64,000 nt of DNA from Bacillus thuringiensis (GCF_014932895.1 NZ_JACYOF010000017.1:16594-80593); one strand, 5' to 3'; shown: positions 8,648-18,670, numbered from the stretch's first letter. Notes: generated by a model from the sequence alone, not told the origin. Numbers and translations are program-made.

Positions 8648-9445
8648 GTGAAACGAGTATACAGCATATGTTTTTCAACTATGGTCTCGTTTATTTTATT
8701 ATTTCCTAACATTAGTTTTGCAAAGACAACGGTAGAAACAAAAATGCCTTCATCTGTTTTAAATATTTCAAAAGACAATACGTTTCCAAACGATGCGCAA
8801 GATTTGCCGCGTTTGCAGCCAAGTAAGTTTGCTCAAGAACTATTGAAAACAGCAAATATTAAAATTGAAAATCCGGACTTAATTCGGATGTTTAATGAAA
8901 CGACAATTTCAAATGCACCGCTTGCGGTAGGATACCGAGCGAAAATCTATTTAGGTCAATGGGCTTTAAATTATGAATCGGTAGACACATCGATTAATTG
9001 GGAATATAAACAAGTGAATCGCAACGTGTACGATAATCGTGGGGGAGATCGCTTATATCCACTTCGTTATAAGCAAGAAACGCAAAAGACAATTGAAGGC
9101 GATTTAACAGCGGATATGAAAGATGCTACAGATGTGAAAAAAATGATGCTTCTAAAAGCGCTTGAAAAAGTACAATTGCCACTCTCATTTAAAACAACCA
9201 TTGGTTATGGTACTGGACATGAGCGTGTATATAATATTAGTCCAAGTCAACTAGGATATTTATACGCTTATACGCCAGCAGTAAATGAAAAAGGAAAAGT
9301 AACGTTTGGAGAAGTGTACCTTGTTTTAAAAGGAAATCAAAAAAGACTTGTCGTAAAAAATATTACTTCCCAAGGAATTGGAGCTGCTATTCCAATTCAT
9401 GATCATTTATATTTTAAATTCATTTCTTCTTCTCATTCGCAATAA
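8648..9445 (+). CDS. yfkD: YfkD-like secreted protein
   Basis: This 265-residue protein starts at GTG after AGGAAGGAG. It has a signal peptide (basic KR, hydrophobic core, 'SFAKT' around residues 23-27), so it acts outside the membrane. The rest is soluble with no motif I recognise. The assignment rests on overall similarity as remembered and on its position after the antiporter gene, as in B. subtilis yfkE-yfkD. Function unknown. Confidence 0.8.
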   Translation: MKRVYSICFSTMVSFILLFPNISFAKTTVETKMPSSVLNISKDNTFPNDAQDLPRLQPSKFAQELLKTANIKIENPDLIRMFNETTISNAPLAVGYRAKIYLGQWALNYESVDTSINWEYKQVNRNVYDNRGGDRLYPLRYKQETQKTIEGDLTADMKDATDVKKMMLLKALEKVQLPLSFKTTIGYGTGHERVYNISPSQLGYLYAYTPAVNEKGKVTFGEVYLVLKGNQKRLVVKNITSQGIGAAIPIHDHLYFKFISSSHSQ

Positions 9446-9449
9446 CATG

Positions 9450-9483
9450 AAAAAACGTCAGCTTATAAGCTGACGTTTTTTTA
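9450..9483. terminator. Bidirectional terminator
   Basis: A perfect AAAAACGTCAGCTTA/TAAGCTGACGTTTTT stem lies between convergent yfkD and yfkAB. The yfkAB stop codon (9481-9483) is in its T tract. Confidence 0.92.
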
Positions 9484-10608
9484 TAATGTAATGTTTGCTG
9501 TTTTTGATAAGAAATCTTCGGTTGGATAGTAGCTGTTTTTTACAAGAACATTTGGTCCAAGACATTTTACAGCAGGACAGTGACAGCTTAATGATTTTGC
9601 TGTTTTTGAAGCACTCCATTTTTCATACGCTTCTTGTAACGTATTTGTTTGTATGTTTCCTAGAAGTGGAACATCACCAAAGTCCGTCACAATAATATTT
9701 CCATCAAAAATATTTACATTTAAACGAGAACGGCCATCTGGGTCGTTACGAACAGTGACATTTTTGCTCTCTTGTAATTTCTTAAATGTGGCGATGTCTC
9801 GCTCGTCATCGCTACAAGCATAGAAAGGTAGTGTTCCGAATAACATCCATACATTTTCATCGCGAATTTCTAGTAAATGCTCAATTGCATCACGAATTTC
9901 AGCTTTCGTTAAAATTTCTAAATTGCTCGCGAAGTCACTCGGATACATCGGATGAACCTCATGACGCTTACATCCCATCTCTTCGACAATTTGACGATGA
10001 ATATGTTCAATATGTGGTAGGGTTCTTTTGTTTAACATCGTTTCGGCTGATACGAGTACACCTGCATCAGATAGAGCTTTACTATTGGTAATCATGCGTT
10101 CAAATAATTTTGCACGTTGTTCATACGTAGGTTTACGCTCCATCATTGCAAATCCGCCTTCAACGAAGTCGTCAATTGTTCCCCAGTTATGAGATATATG
10201 CAATACATCTAAGTAGGGAATAATTTGTTCGTAGCGTGCTAAATCTATAGTTAAGTTTGAATTGATTTGAGTGCGAACGCCTCGTTCATGGGCGTATTTT
10301 AAGAGTGGTGTTACATAGTTGTCGACGGATTTTTTTGAAAGCATAGGTTCTCCGCCAGTAATACTTAAAGAACGTAAATGAGGAATCTCATCTAATCGTT
10401 TTAATAAAAGATCCATCGGAAGCGGATTTGGGTCTTTCGGCTGTAACGTGTAACCAACAGCGCAATGCTCGCAGCGCATATTGCATAACGTCGTCGTTGT
10501 AAACTCAACATTTGTTAATAGTAGTTTGCCGTACTCTTCAAGGTCCATATACGCTTCCCATGGATCGTAAGAAGGAGTAATCGGCTTCATTTTTTGTGAT
10601 ATCGTCAT
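9481..10608 (-). CDS. yfkAB: Radical SAM protein YfkAB
   Basis: This 375-residue radical SAM enzyme carries the cluster motif CNMRCEHC (Cys42, Cys46, Cys49) and 'SITGGEP', the GGE segment that binds SAM. A Cys-rich C-terminus ('SCHCPAVKCLGPN') resembles an auxiliary-cluster SPASM region. It is a single ORF corresponding to B. subtilis yfkA plus yfkB. The substrate is unknown. Transcribed alone; ATG at 10608 follows AAAGGAGT. Confidence 0.87.
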   Translation of the reverse strand: MTISQKMKPITPSYDPWEAYMDLEEYGKLLLTNVEFTTTTLCNMRCEHCAVGYTLQPKDPNPLPMDLLLKRLDEIPHLRSLSITGGEPMLSKKSVDNYVTPLLKYAHERGVRTQINSNLTIDLARYEQIIPYLDVLHISHNWGTIDDFVEGGFAMMERKPTYEQRAKLFERMITNSKALSDAGVLVSAETMLNKRTLPHIEHIHRQIVEEMGCKRHEVHPMYPSDFASNLEILTKAEIRDAIEHLLEIRDENVWMLFGTLPFYACSDDERDIATFKKLQESKNVTVRNDPDGRSRLNVNIFDGNIIVTDFGDVPLLGNIQTNTLQEAYEKWSASKTAKSLSCHCPAVKCLGPNVLVKNSYYPTEDFLSKTANITL

Positions 10609-10821
10609 ATGAAATACTCCTTTGACTATTGAAATAACAATTTGTCCATTCTCTATAATAGAAGAATATGCGCTTTTTATAAAGTGAAACTTTTTTGTAA
10701 AAAAAGAGAGAGGGCTTACATTTGAATGAATGACCGTGACAAAATTGATGAAATTTCATGCCCATAGCAATCATTTTTGCGGTATAATAAAAGCAACTCG
10801 AATTAAAAGGAGAGTGCCTTC

Positions 10822-11004
10822 ATGGGAAAAGCAATTCAAGATAAAGATACACAATTAGTATATTTAAAAGAACGTTTAAATATGTTCATTGAAGTAATTG
10901 ATACAATTGAACCTGAAGAAGTAGAATTAGAAGATGTAGATCGTCTTCTTGCAATGCTAGATGAATTAGAATTAAAATGTGAGCAATTTAAAAAAGACGA
11001 ATAA
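10822..11004 (+). CDS. SE1561-like small protein (60 aa)
   Basis: This short acidic protein begins MGKAIQDKDTQLVYLKERL and is probably a two-helix hairpin rich in Glu and Leu. AAAGGAGAG precedes the ATG, a TATAAT -10 (about 10783) lies upstream, and a strong terminator follows, so it is a complete monocistronic gene. The family name is from memory; no function is known. Confidence 0.8.
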   Translation: MGKAIQDKDTQLVYLKERLNMFIEVIDTIEPEEVELEDVDRLLAMLDELELKCEQFKKDE

Positions 11005-11010
11005 TATATT

Positions 11011-11046
11011 AAAAAGGCTGCCAATTCCAATTTGGTAGCCTTTTTC
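11011..11046 (+). terminator. Terminator of the SE1561-like gene
   Basis: The AAAAAGGCTGCCAA/TTGGTAGCCTTTTT stem is followed by T's. Confidence 0.88.
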
Positions 11047-11090
11047 TGTGCGGATAATAGAAGGACGATAGAAAAAGAGGTATAATCAAG

Positions 11091-11119
11091 TTGTGAAAAA
11101 TTTCATTTATGCTTTAATA
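11091..11119 (+). promoter_or_regulatory. Candidate fumarase promoter with Rex-like half site
   Basis: TTGTGA (11091-11096) and TTAATA (11114-11119) are 17 bp apart. The -35 lies in TTGTGAA-N4-TTCATTT (11091-11108), a perfect left half and partial right half of a Rex operator (TTGTGAA-N4-TTCACAA). A second possible -10, TATAAT, is at 11081-11086. Confidence 0.35.
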
Positions 11120-11210
11120 GCGTGAAACAAATAAAAAACTGTAGAGCATAACAATGGAAATTTCAGCTCATAACGTTTTGGTAGCGTTCACAATTGAGGG
11201 GGAAGTAACA

Positions 11211-12731
11211 ATGGAAAAGCTTCAAGAAAGCATGTATCAACTAATTGTTGAAACGTCAACGAACTTACCGAAAGATGTTCGTCGTGCGATTCAACAAGCG
11301 AAAGAGCGAGAAAATGCAGGGACTCGTTCTGCGATGGCACTTGGCACAATTACAAATAATATTAAAATGGCTGATGATAATATCTCGCCAATTTGCCAAG
11401 ATACAGGGATGCCAACGTTTAAAATTTATACACCAGTTGGTGTGAATCAATTAAAGTTGAAGGAAGCTATCTATAATGCGCTTGAGCGGGCGACAAAAGA
11501 TGGTAAACTTCGTCCAAATTCTGTTGATTCTCTTTTTGGAGACAATAGTGGAAATAACTTAGGACCAGGTACGCCGGTTATTAAGTTTGAACAATGGGAA
11601 AAAGATTATATTGATGCACGTTTAATTCTAAAGGGTGGTGGCTGTGAGAATAAAAATATTCAGTATAGCTTACCATGTGAATTAGAAGGACTTGGACGAG
11701 CTGGCCGTGATTTAGAAGGGATTCGTAAATGCCTTCTTCATGCAGTATATCAAGCACAAGGTCAAGGATGTAGTGCAGGTGTAATTGGTGTTGGTATCGG
11801 GGGAGACCGCACATCAGGTTACGAATTAGCAAAAAATCAATTATTCCGTACATTAGATGATGTTAATCCAGTACCAGAGTTACAAAAACTTGAAGAGTAC
11901 GTATTAGAAAATGCGAATAAGCTTGGTATTGGTACGATGGGATTTGGCGGAGAAACAACTTTACTTGGCTGTAAAATTGGCGTATATAATCGTTTGCCAG
12001 CTAGCTTCTACGTATCTGTGGCGTATAATTGCTGGGCATATCGCCGCCTTGGCGTAACAATCCATCCTGAAACAGGTGAAATTATGGATTGGTTATATCA
12101 AGAAGGTGACGATACACTTCAACAAGAAGCGCAAGAAAAAACAGAGCAACGTGAGATTGTATTGCAAGCACCAATTACAGAAGAGCAAATTCGTGAACTT
12201 CGCGTTGGTGATGTTGTAACAATTAATGGCATGATGTATACAGGTCGTGACGCAATCCATAAGCATTTAATGGATAACGATTGCCCGGTAGATTTAAACG
12301 GACAAATTATTTATCACTGTGGTCCAGTTGTAGTAAAAGATGAAAATGACAATTGGCAAATTAAAGCGGCAGGTCCAACGACAAGTATTCGTGAAGAACC
12401 ATACCAAGGCGATATTATGAAGAAGTTCGGTATTCGAGCTGTAATTGGTAAAGGCGGAATGGGCGCGAAAACATTAGCTGCTTTAGAAGAACACGGTGGT
12501 GTGTACTTAAATGCTATTGGTGGTGCAGCGCAATATTATGCGGAATGTATTAAAGAAGTGCAGGATGTTGACTTCTTACAATTTGGTATTCCAGAAGCAA
12601 TGTGGCACTTACGTATTGAAGGATTTAAAGCAGTTGTAACGATGGACTCTCATGGTAATAGTTTGCATGCTGATGTTGATAAAACATCACTTGAAAAATT
12701 AGCGAGCTTTAAAGAGCCAGTATTTAAGTAA
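11211..12731 (+). CDS. fumA: Class I fumarate hydratase
   Basis: This 506-residue iron-sulfur fumarase (alpha and beta halves fused) interconverts fumarate and malate in the TCA cycle. Cluster ligand candidates are Cys62 in 'ICQDTGMP', Cys187 in 'GQGCSAG' and Cys254 ('LGCKIG') or Cys274 ('YNCWAYRR'). The beta half contains 'GPTTSIREEPY' and 'GKGGMG'. I chose ATG 11211, which follows GAGGGGGAAG; an upstream in-frame ATG at 11154 adds 19 residues unlike the family. Monocistronic. Confidence 0.93.
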   Translation: MEKLQESMYQLIVETSTNLPKDVRRAIQQAKERENAGTRSAMALGTITNNIKMADDNISPICQDTGMPTFKIYTPVGVNQLKLKEAIYNALERATKDGKLRPNSVDSLFGDNSGNNLGPGTPVIKFEQWEKDYIDARLILKGGGCENKNIQYSLPCELEGLGRAGRDLEGIRKCLLHAVYQAQGQGCSAGVIGVGIGGDRTSGYELAKNQLFRTLDDVNPVPELQKLEEYVLENANKLGIGTMGFGGETTLLGCKIGVYNRLPASFYVSVAYNCWAYRRLGVTIHPETGEIMDWLYQEGDDTLQQEAQEKTEQREIVLQAPITEEQIRELRVGDVVTINGMMYTGRDAIHKHLMDNDCPVDLNGQIIYHCGPVVVKDENDNWQIKAAGPTTSIREEPYQGDIMKKFGIRAVIGKGGMGAKTLAALEEHGGVYLNAIGGAAQYYAECIKEVQDVDFLQFGIPEAMWHLRIEGFKAVVTMDSHGNSLHADVDKTSLEKLASFKEPVFK

Positions 12732-12733
12732 AC

Positions 12734-12770
12734 AAAAATGCACCTCGAATCATTCGAGGTGCATTTTTTT
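12734..12770 (+). terminator. fumA terminator
   Basis: AAAAATGCACCTCGAAT/ATTCGAGGTGCATTTTT hairpin with a T run just after the stop. Confidence 0.92.
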
Positions 12771-12857
12771 GGTATATATAGAAAAACATGTTCAGCATGA
12801 AAGAATGCACAGCAACAGAAACTACAGGTACGATTATATATGGAAAGGAGACTGTTT

Positions 12858-13640
12858 ATGAAATATAAATGGTTATATATAGGTCTCGTTTTTTCACTTA
12901 TGATGGCACTTGTTCCGGTTTCAACATTTGCTTATACGAATACACCACATAACTGGGGAATTCCGCGACCTAAAAATGAAACGGCGCCAGACGCAGGAAA
13001 ATTATATACAGAACTATTACAAAAAAATGGTGGGTTTTATTTAGGGGATACAGAGAAAAAGGATATTTATTTAACGTTTGATAATGGATATGAGAATGGA
13101 TACACTGGGAAAATCTTAGATGTATTAAAAGAGAAAAAAGTACCGGCAACTTTCTTTGTAACAGGGCATTATATTAAAACCCAAAAAGATTTGTTATTAC
13201 GAATGAAAAATGAAGGGCATATTATTGGGAATCATTCTTGGAGCCACCCTGATTTTACAGCAGTAAACGATGCGAAACTTCGTGAAGAATTAACGAGTGT
13301 AACAGAGGAAATAAAAAAAGTAACAGGACAAAAAGAAGTGAAATATGTACGTCCTCCGCGCGGGGTATTTAGTGAAAGAACGTTAGCTCTTACGAAAGAA
13401 ATGGGCTACTATAATGTATTTTGGTCACTTGCATTTCTTGATTGGAAAGTGGATCAGCAAAGAGGATGGCAATATGCGCATAATAATGTAATGACGATGA
13501 TTCATCCAGGATCTGTTTTATTACTTCATGCAATATCAAAAGATAATGCAGAAGCACTTGCGAAAATCATTGATGATTTGCGCGAGAAAGGGTATCATTT
13601 TAAAAGTCTAGATGACTTAGTAAAAAGCAATCAACCGTAA
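12858..13640 (+). CDS. pdaA: Muramic delta-lactam deacetylase PdaA
   Basis: This 260-residue secreted polysaccharide deacetylase removes acetyl from muramic acid in spore cortex, the step before delta-lactam formation. A signal peptide (to about 'TFAYT') precedes the NodB domain: 'LTFDNGYENGYT' with Asp75 (the TFDNGY variant typical of PdaA rather than TFDDGY), 'GNHSWSHPDFT' with the metal histidines, and 'RPPRGVF'. ATG 12858 follows GGAAAGGAG; the in-frame ATG at 12840 lies inside that ribosome site region. Confidence 0.93.
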   Translation: MKYKWLYIGLVFSLMMALVPVSTFAYTNTPHNWGIPRPKNETAPDAGKLYTELLQKNGGFYLGDTEKKDIYLTFDNGYENGYTGKILDVLKEKKVPATFFVTGHYIKTQKDLLLRMKNEGHIIGNHSWSHPDFTAVNDAKLREELTSVTEEIKKVTGQKEVKYVRPPRGVFSERTLALTKEMGYYNVFWSLAFLDWKVDQQRGWQYAHNNVMTMIHPGSVLLLHAISKDNAEALAKIIDDLREKGYHFKSLDDLVKSNQP

Positions 13641-13662
13641 GCATGTATGCTTGCGGTTTTCT
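13633..13662 (+). terminator. pdaA terminator
   Basis: AACCGTAAGCA/TGCTTGCGGTT stem followed by TTCTC, overlapping the stop codon. The T run is weak. Confidence 0.65.
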
Positions 13663-13699
13663 CATGCTATAATGATGTGTAAAAAGGATGGGGAAACGT

Positions 13700-14563
13700 A
13701 TGTGGAGCGAACATGTTACGTTAGAGTATCCGTATCATTTTGAAGAAGTATTAAAACGTTTATCTTTTGATCCTCTAAACGTCATTCAATTAGAAGAGAA
13801 AGTTATTTATGTCCCGATTTGTATAGAAGAGGAACAGATTGTTGTTCGCTTGCAGGGAATTGGGACTGTTCAAAATCCACAGTTTTGGATTTCTAGTCAG
13901 ACAGGAGATTCGAAGAAGGTAATGAAACGAATGAGGGCCATTTTTCATTGGGATGATCCGTTTCAAGATATACAAAATCATTTTTTAAACACATCATTAC
14001 GTCCACTATTTGAAAGGTATGCTTATACTCCAATTATTTTAGAATTCGACTATTTCGCTTGTCTTCTTCGCTGTATTATTCATCAACAAATAAATTTGAA
14101 ATTTGCTACGGTGTTAACAGAACAATTTGTAAAACGATATGGGACAGAAAAGAACGGTGTTTTCTTTTTCCCAACACCAGAAAGAGTGGCGAATATTTCA
14201 ATAGAAGAATTGAGAGAGCAGAAGTTTAGTCAGAGGAAGGCTGAATATATAGTAGGATTAGGAAAAAGTATTGCCCGCGGTACATTAGATTTAGCGAGTA
14301 TAGAAAACGAAACAGAAGAAGAGGTTTCGGCACAACTGTTACCAATTAGGGGGATTGGTGCATGGACAGTGCAAAACTTTTTAATGTTTGGCCTTGGACG
14401 GAAAAATATGTTTCCGAAAGCGGACATCGGTATTCAGCGTGCAGTACAAGGTGTATTTCAATTAGATGATAAACCGGATGATGCATTTTTAGAAAAAGTG
14501 AAACAAGAGTGTGAACCATACTGCAGTTATGCAGCGTTATATTTATGGAAAAGTATAGAGTAG
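13700..14563 (+). CDS. yfjP: AlkA-like DNA-3-methyladenine glycosylase (YfjP)
   Basis: This 287-residue HhH-GPD glycosylase excises alkylated bases. The helix-hairpin-helix reads '[24 protein letters not shown]', and the catalytic Asp is in '[12 protein letters not shown]' (Asp242). I chose ATG 13700 because the in-frame ATG at 13688 has its would-be ribosome site fused to the codon, while AAGGATGGGG stands properly before 13700. The methyltransferase gene starts 10 bp after the stop, so the two are probably one operon, as in B. subtilis yfjP-yfjO. Confidence 0.9.
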   Translation: MWSEHVTLEYPYHFEEVLKRLSFDPLNVIQLEEKVIYVPICIEEEQIVVRLQGIGTVQNPQFWISSQTGDSKKVMKRMRAIFHWDDPFQDIQNHFLNTSLRPLFERYAYTPIILEFDYFACLLRCIIHQQINLKFATVLTEQFVKRYGTEKNGVFFFPTPERVANISIEELREQKFSQRKAEYIVGLGKSIARGTLDLASIENETEEEVSAQLLPIRGIGAWTVQNFLMFGLGRKNMFPKADIGIQRAVQGVFQLDDKPDDAFLEKVKQECEPYCSYAALYLWKSIE

Positions 14564-14573
14564 AGGTGTAATA

Positions 14574-15953
14574 ATGATACAAAAGCAACACGAGAGTAAG
14601 TTGGAAGTTGGTCATACGTTTCCAGTGACAATTAAACGTCTTGGGATTAACGGAGAAGGCGTTGGTTATTTTAAAAGACAAGTTGTTTTCATTCCAGGGG
14701 CATTACCAGGAGAAGAAGTTGTTGCTGAAACAACGAAAATTCAGCGCGGCTTCGCTGAAGCGAAAGTGAAAAAAGTTCGTAAAGCTTCACCACATCGTGT
14801 GAAAGCACCGTGTCCAGTATATGAGGAGTGTGGTGGCTGTCAGCTGCAACATTTAGATTATAAAGAACAATTAAATCAAAAACGTGATATCGTTGTACAA
14901 GCATTCCAGAAGTACATGAATAACAGTTTGGAAGAGAAAATTCGTCCAACACTTGGTATGGAAAATCCATGGCATTATCGTAATAAGAGTCAATTACAAG
15001 TAGGACGTAAAGACGAAAAGGTTATTACAGGGCTGTATAAGCAAAACTCACATCAGCTAATTGATATCGCTCATTGTATGATTCAACATAAAGCAACGAA
15101 TGAAGCTACAAAAGTTGTAAGACGTATATTAGAAAAATTAAATGTTTCTATTTACAATGAGAAAAAACAAAAAGGTTTAGTACGAACAATTGTGACACGT
15201 ACTGCAGTTCAAACAGGGGAAGTACAAGTTACACTTATTACAACAAAAGAAGAATTACCGAATAAAGACCAGTTTATCGCAGAAGTACAAAAGCAAATGC
15301 CAAGTGTTAAATCAATTATGCAAAACGTGAACTGGCGTAAAACATCTGTTATTTTTGGCGATAAAACATTTAAATTAGCTGGAAAAGAAGTAATTCAAGA
15401 AACACTTGGTGATTTATCATTTGAATTATCAGCACGTGCATTCTTCCAGCTAAATCCAGAACAAACGGTTGTTTTATATGATGAAGCGAAAAAAGCAGCT
15501 GCTTTAACAGGAAGCGAGAAGATTGTGGATGCGTATTGTGGTGTCGGTACAATCGGTCTTTGGCTTGCGAATGATGCAGCGGAAGTACGTGGTATGGATG
15601 TAATTCCAGAAGCGATTGCAGATGCAAGAAAAAATGCGAAGCGCCATGGGTTTACAAATACAAAATATGAAGCAGGTAAAGCTGAACAATGGTTACCAAA
15701 ATGGGTAAAAGAAGGATGGCGTCCAGATGTAATTGTTGTCGATCCACCACGTACAGGTTGCGATGATAAATTATTGGAAACAATTTTAAAAGTGAAACCG
15801 AAACAAGTTGTTTACGTGTCTTGTAATCCTTCTTCATTAGCACGTGATGTACAAGCGCTAATGAAGAGTTATGAGGTAGAATATGTACAGCCGGTTGATA
15901 TGTTCCCACATACAGCTCATGTAGAAAATGTAGTGAAGCTTGTTAGAAAGTAA
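14574..15953 (+). CDS. yfjO: TrmA-family 23S rRNA uracil-5-methyltransferase (RlmCD-like, YfjO)
   Basis: This 459-residue protein is a SAM-dependent m5U methyltransferase. An N-terminal TRAM RNA-binding domain (residues 10-70) is followed by an iron-sulfur set, Cys80, Cys86, Cys89 ('[10 protein letters not shown]') and Cys168. The methyltransferase core has '[14 protein letters not shown]' for SAM, 'VDPPRTGCD', and the nucleophile Cys417 in '[13 protein letters not shown]'. The Bacillus paralogues of this family modify 23S rRNA; which uridine this one modifies cannot be read from sequence. Confidence 0.92.
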   Translation: MIQKQHESKLEVGHTFPVTIKRLGINGEGVGYFKRQVVFIPGALPGEEVVAETTKIQRGFAEAKVKKVRKASPHRVKAPCPVYEECGGCQLQHLDYKEQLNQKRDIVVQAFQKYMNNSLEEKIRPTLGMENPWHYRNKSQLQVGRKDEKVITGLYKQNSHQLIDIAHCMIQHKATNEATKVVRRILEKLNVSIYNEKKQKGLVRTIVTRTAVQTGEVQVTLITTKEELPNKDQFIAEVQKQMPSVKSIMQNVNWRKTSVIFGDKTFKLAGKEVIQETLGDLSFELSARAFFQLNPEQTVVLYDEAKKAAALTGSEKIVDAYCGVGTIGLWLANDAAEVRGMDVIPEAIADARKNAKRHGFTNTKYEAGKAEQWLPKWVKEGWRPDVIVVDPPRTGCDDKLLETILKVKPKQVVYVSCNPSSLARDVQALMKSYEVEYVQPVDMFPHTAHVENVVKLVRK

Positions 15954-15962
15954 AGTTTATTC

Positions 15963-15994
15963 ATATTCCCTCACGAATTGAGGGAATATTTTCT
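15963..15994 (+). terminator. Hairpin between yfjO and truA
   Basis: ATATTCCCTCA/TGAGGGAATAT stem with TTTTCT following. It sits directly before the truA ribosome site. Confidence 0.75.
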
Positions 15995-16009
15995 ATGAAG
16001 GAGAATACA

Positions 16010-16747
16010 ATGAACAATTATAAATTAACGATTCAGTACGATGGTGCACGTTTTAAAGGGTGGCAACGTCTCGGGAATAACGATAATACGATTCAAGGAA
16101 AAATCGAAAGTGTCATATCTGAAATGGTCGGGAAAGAAACTGAAATTGTCGGTTGTAGTAGAACGGATGCTGGTGTACATGCTTTGAATCAAGTGGCGAA
16201 CTTTAAGAGTGACGAGAAGTTAGTGGAACATAAAGTGAAAAAGTATTTAAATCAATATTTACCAAATGATATTAGTATTACGAATGTAGAAGAAGTTTCA
16301 GATCGTTTCCATGCCCGTTACAACTCTAAGGCGAAAACATATCTTTATAAGATTTGGAATGAAGAGTATACGAATCCATTTATGCGTAAATACAGTATGC
16401 ATGTGAATAAAAAATTAAACGTAAAAAGCATGAAACAAGCTGCGAAATATTTAATTGGTTCACATGACTTTACTGCTTTTTCAAATGCGAAATCAAAGAA
16501 AAAATCTATGGTTCGAGAAGTGTATACACTTGATGTGATAGAAGAGGCAGGATTTGTACAAATTAGAGTAAGTGGTAACGGATTCCTTCATAACATGGTG
16601 CGAAAAATTGTTGGGGCATTAATTGAAGTTGGATTAGGACAATTAGATGCAGAAGCAATTCCGCAAATTTTAGAGGCGAAACAACGTAATCAAATTAATT
16701 GTCTTGCTGAGGCGAGCGGGTTGTATTTGGAGAATGTTGAATTTTAA
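16010..16747 (+). CDS. truA: tRNA pseudouridine(38-40) synthase
   Basis: This 245-residue enzyme isomerises uridines 38-40 of the tRNA anticodon arm. The catalytic Asp53 stands in 'CSRTDAGVHAL'; 'FHARYNSKAKTYLY' and 'FLHNMVRKIVGALIEVG' are family blocks. ATG 16010 follows AAGGAGA; the upstream in-frame ATG at 15995 overlaps that ribosome site. The main truA of Bacillus sits beside ribosomal protein genes, so this is probably the second paralogue. Confidence 0.92.
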   Translation: MNNYKLTIQYDGARFKGWQRLGNNDNTIQGKIESVISEMVGKETEIVGCSRTDAGVHALNQVANFKSDEKLVEHKVKKYLNQYLPNDISITNVEEVSDRFHARYNSKAKTYLYKIWNEEYTNPFMRKYSMHVNKKLNVKSMKQAAKYLIGSHDFTAFSNAKSKKKSMVREVYTLDVIEEAGFVQIRVSGNGFLHNMVRKIVGALIEVGLGQLDAEAIPQILEAKQRNQINCLAEASGLYLENVEF

Positions 16748-16752
16748 TAATA

Positions 16753-16788
16753 AGTAAAAAATCGAGCTGATTAGGCTCGATTTTTTTA
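16753..16788 (+). terminator. truA terminator
   Basis: AAAAAATCGAGC/GCTCGATTTTTTT hairpin with a long T run. Confidence 0.9.
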
Positions 16789-16800
16789 AACTTTTTGGAA

Positions 16801-17004
16801 CTAAGAAGATTTTTCCTTCTTCATACGTAGCTTCAAATTCCAAAAAGCAGCAAGCATAATAGCTGCAAAGGAGCCGCTAATTGTTCCTAAAAGTTTCGCG
16901 TAAGGAAAGTTACTCATATCAGTATTAATGAATAACATCATACATAGCATGGCAGGGAAAAAGTATAAGTATTGTAATAGCTTTAACTTGTTATTATTAC
17001 TCAT
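16801..17004 (-). CDS. Small two-helix membrane protein (67 aa)
   Basis: Two hydrophobic stretches (about residues 10-26 and 37-54) are joined by a short loop and end in a basic tail (KLRMKKEKSS). ATG 17004 has a GGAAGGGG ribosome site on the minus strand. No family is recognised. It sits between convergent truA and the RocR-like gene. Confidence 0.65.
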   Translation of the reverse strand: MSNNNKLKLLQYLYFFPAMLCMMLFINTDMSNFPYAKLLGTISGSFAAIMLAAFWNLKLRMKKEKSS

Positions 17005-17086
17005 ATATATCGCCCCTTCCTAGCATGTTATATGTTATTGTAACATATTTTACCAATTGTTATTTACCCTTAGAGAAAGATTTATT

Positions 17087-18490
17087 TCATATGTGTAAAT
17101 GCAGTTTTTTAATTCGATATTGTAAATTTTGTCTACTCAATCCTAAAAATTTCGCGGCTTGTGAGATATTACCATTATTCTCTTTAAGAATTTGATTGAT
17201 GTAGTTCTTCTCCATTTCTTCTATCGTGTGCTTTAAAGTTTTAGGTGTATCAGTGTTGTAATTAGTTAGGGAAGGTTGTATATTGAATTCTTTTTTTATT
17301 AGTTCGCGAAAGCGAGTTGGTATATGAAAAGCTGTAATGATATTTTCATCTTCTATTAAGTTCATTGAACCTTCAATGATATGTTCCAATTCTCGTACGT
17401 TTCCGGGCCAATCGTATGCATAAAAGAATTCTCTCACAGTTACATCTACATCCGTTACGCTGAGCTCAAATTGAATGTTATACTTTTCGATAAAGTGCTG
17501 AACAAGAGCTGAAATATCTTCTTTTCGTTCCCGTAAAGGTGGAAGGCATAAAGTAACGACGCTTAATCGGTAATATAAGTCTTCCCTTAATCGATTGTGC
17601 GTAATAGCTTCAAGAGGATCTTCATTAATAGTTGCTATAATACGAACGTCGATTTCTTTTTCTTGTGTGCCTCCGATTCTTCGTATTGTTTTCTCTTGTA
17701 TAGCACGCAATAATTTAGCTTGAAGTGCTGGGCTTAATGAATTGATTTCATCTAATAACAAAGTTCCTCCATGTGCTTCTTCAAATAACCCAGGTTTATC
17801 TATTGCCCCTGTAAAAGCACCTCGATTCGTACCAAATAATAGGCTTTCCATTAAGGTTTCTGGTATAGCAGCACAGTTTTGTGAAATAAACGGTTTGGTT
17901 GAACGTTGACTTTCATTATGGATGCTTTGTGCAAATAGCTCTTTGCCAGTCCCTGTTTCTCCTACGAGAAGTATGGATGAGGGGGTACGAATTACTCTCT
18001 TTGCTTCTGCGATGACCGATTGAATAGCTCTAGAATCACCGATTATGTGATTAAAGGTAAACTTAGTATTTTGTTTTCGAGAAAGGTTCGTTTTCATTGT
18101 TTGTTTTAAGTGACTAATCTCTTTTGAAATTTCAATAGCACCTTTAATTTTTCCATTTTCTATTATGGGGAAAGTATCGTTAATCGTCGTAATTTCTTGC
18201 CCTTTATTGTTAAAATAAGTTTGTTTTATATTTTTGTTTGTTTTTCCAAATTTTAATGCCTCTATAAGAGTGCTATTTTTATTTTCTTCAAATGCAAATA
18301 CGTCTAAAGGATTTTTATATAGCACATCTGAGCGATCCATTGATTCAATTTCCATCATTTTGCGGTTATAGATAATCGTTTTACTCTCCTCATTAATAAT
18401 ATGAATCCCGATATCTAGTTCATTAAGTAAAGTTTCATATAGCATATTCATTTCAATAATCTTTTTAAAATTGATTTCTTCTGTATGCAT
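17087..18490 (-). CDS. rocR: RocR-like sigma-54-dependent activator
   Basis: This 467-residue enhancer-binding protein resembles B. subtilis RocR over its whole length. A PAS-type sensor (15-125, 'IGIHIINEESKTIIYNRKMMEIE') is followed by the AAA+ domain with Walker A 'GETGTGKE' (177-184), the sigma-54 contact loop GAFTGA (224-229) and Walker B 'GGTLLLDEIN'. A Fis-type HTH ends the protein ('NISQAAKFLGLSRQNLQYRI'). It faces a sigma-54 promoter driving a lipoyl-like protein and an amino-acid permease, its likely targets. RocR senses ornithine/citrulline; the ligand here is inferred only. Confidence 0.88.
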   Translation of the reverse strand: MHTEEINFKKIIEMNMLYETLLNELDIGIHIINEESKTIIYNRKMMEIESMDRSDVLYKNPLDVFAFEENKNSTLIEALKFGKTNKNIKQTYFNNKGQEITTINDTFPIIENGKIKGAIEISKEISHLKQTMKTNLSRKQNTKFTFNHIIGDSRAIQSVIAEAKRVIRTPSSILLVGETGTGKELFAQSIHNESQRSTKPFISQNCAAIPETLMESLLFGTNRGAFTGAIDKPGLFEEAHGGTLLLDEINSLSPALQAKLLRAIQEKTIRRIGGTQEKEIDVRIIATINEDPLEAITHNRLREDLYYRLSVVTLCLPPLRERKEDISALVQHFIEKYNIQFELSVTDVDVTVREFFYAYDWPGNVRELEHIIEGSMNLIEDENIITAFHIPTRFRELIKKEFNIQPSLTNYNTDTPKTLKHTIEEMEKNYINQILKENNGNISQAAKFLGLSRQNLQYRIKKLHLHI

Positions 18491-18548
18491 GTATTATCTT
18501 CTCCTTGTTACACCCTATGAAGACTGACTTTTTATAATTTTATTAAAA

Positions 18549-18643
18549 TTCTCATAAAATCGCAAAATTTTTTTGCTATTTTTCTCATAAAACTTTTCAA
18601 ATGGTAAAAAAAATTTGCGGTTATGCAGATTTTTTTGTGAGAA
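18549..18643 (+). promoter_or_regulatory. Candidate upstream activating sites for the RocR-like activator
   Basis: A perfect 15-bp dyad GCAAAATTTTTTTGC (18562-18576) resembles remembered RocR sites (GCAAAA...TTTTGC). An imperfect second dyad ATTTGC-N6-GCAGAT follows at about 18613-18630. The 11-mer TTCTCATAAAA occurs twice 33 bp apart (18549 and 18582) and once inverted with one mismatch (18633-18643). They lie 30-125 bp before the -24 element. Confidence 0.5.
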
Positions 18644-18670
18644 ATCTTAATTTTCGCATAGATATTGAGG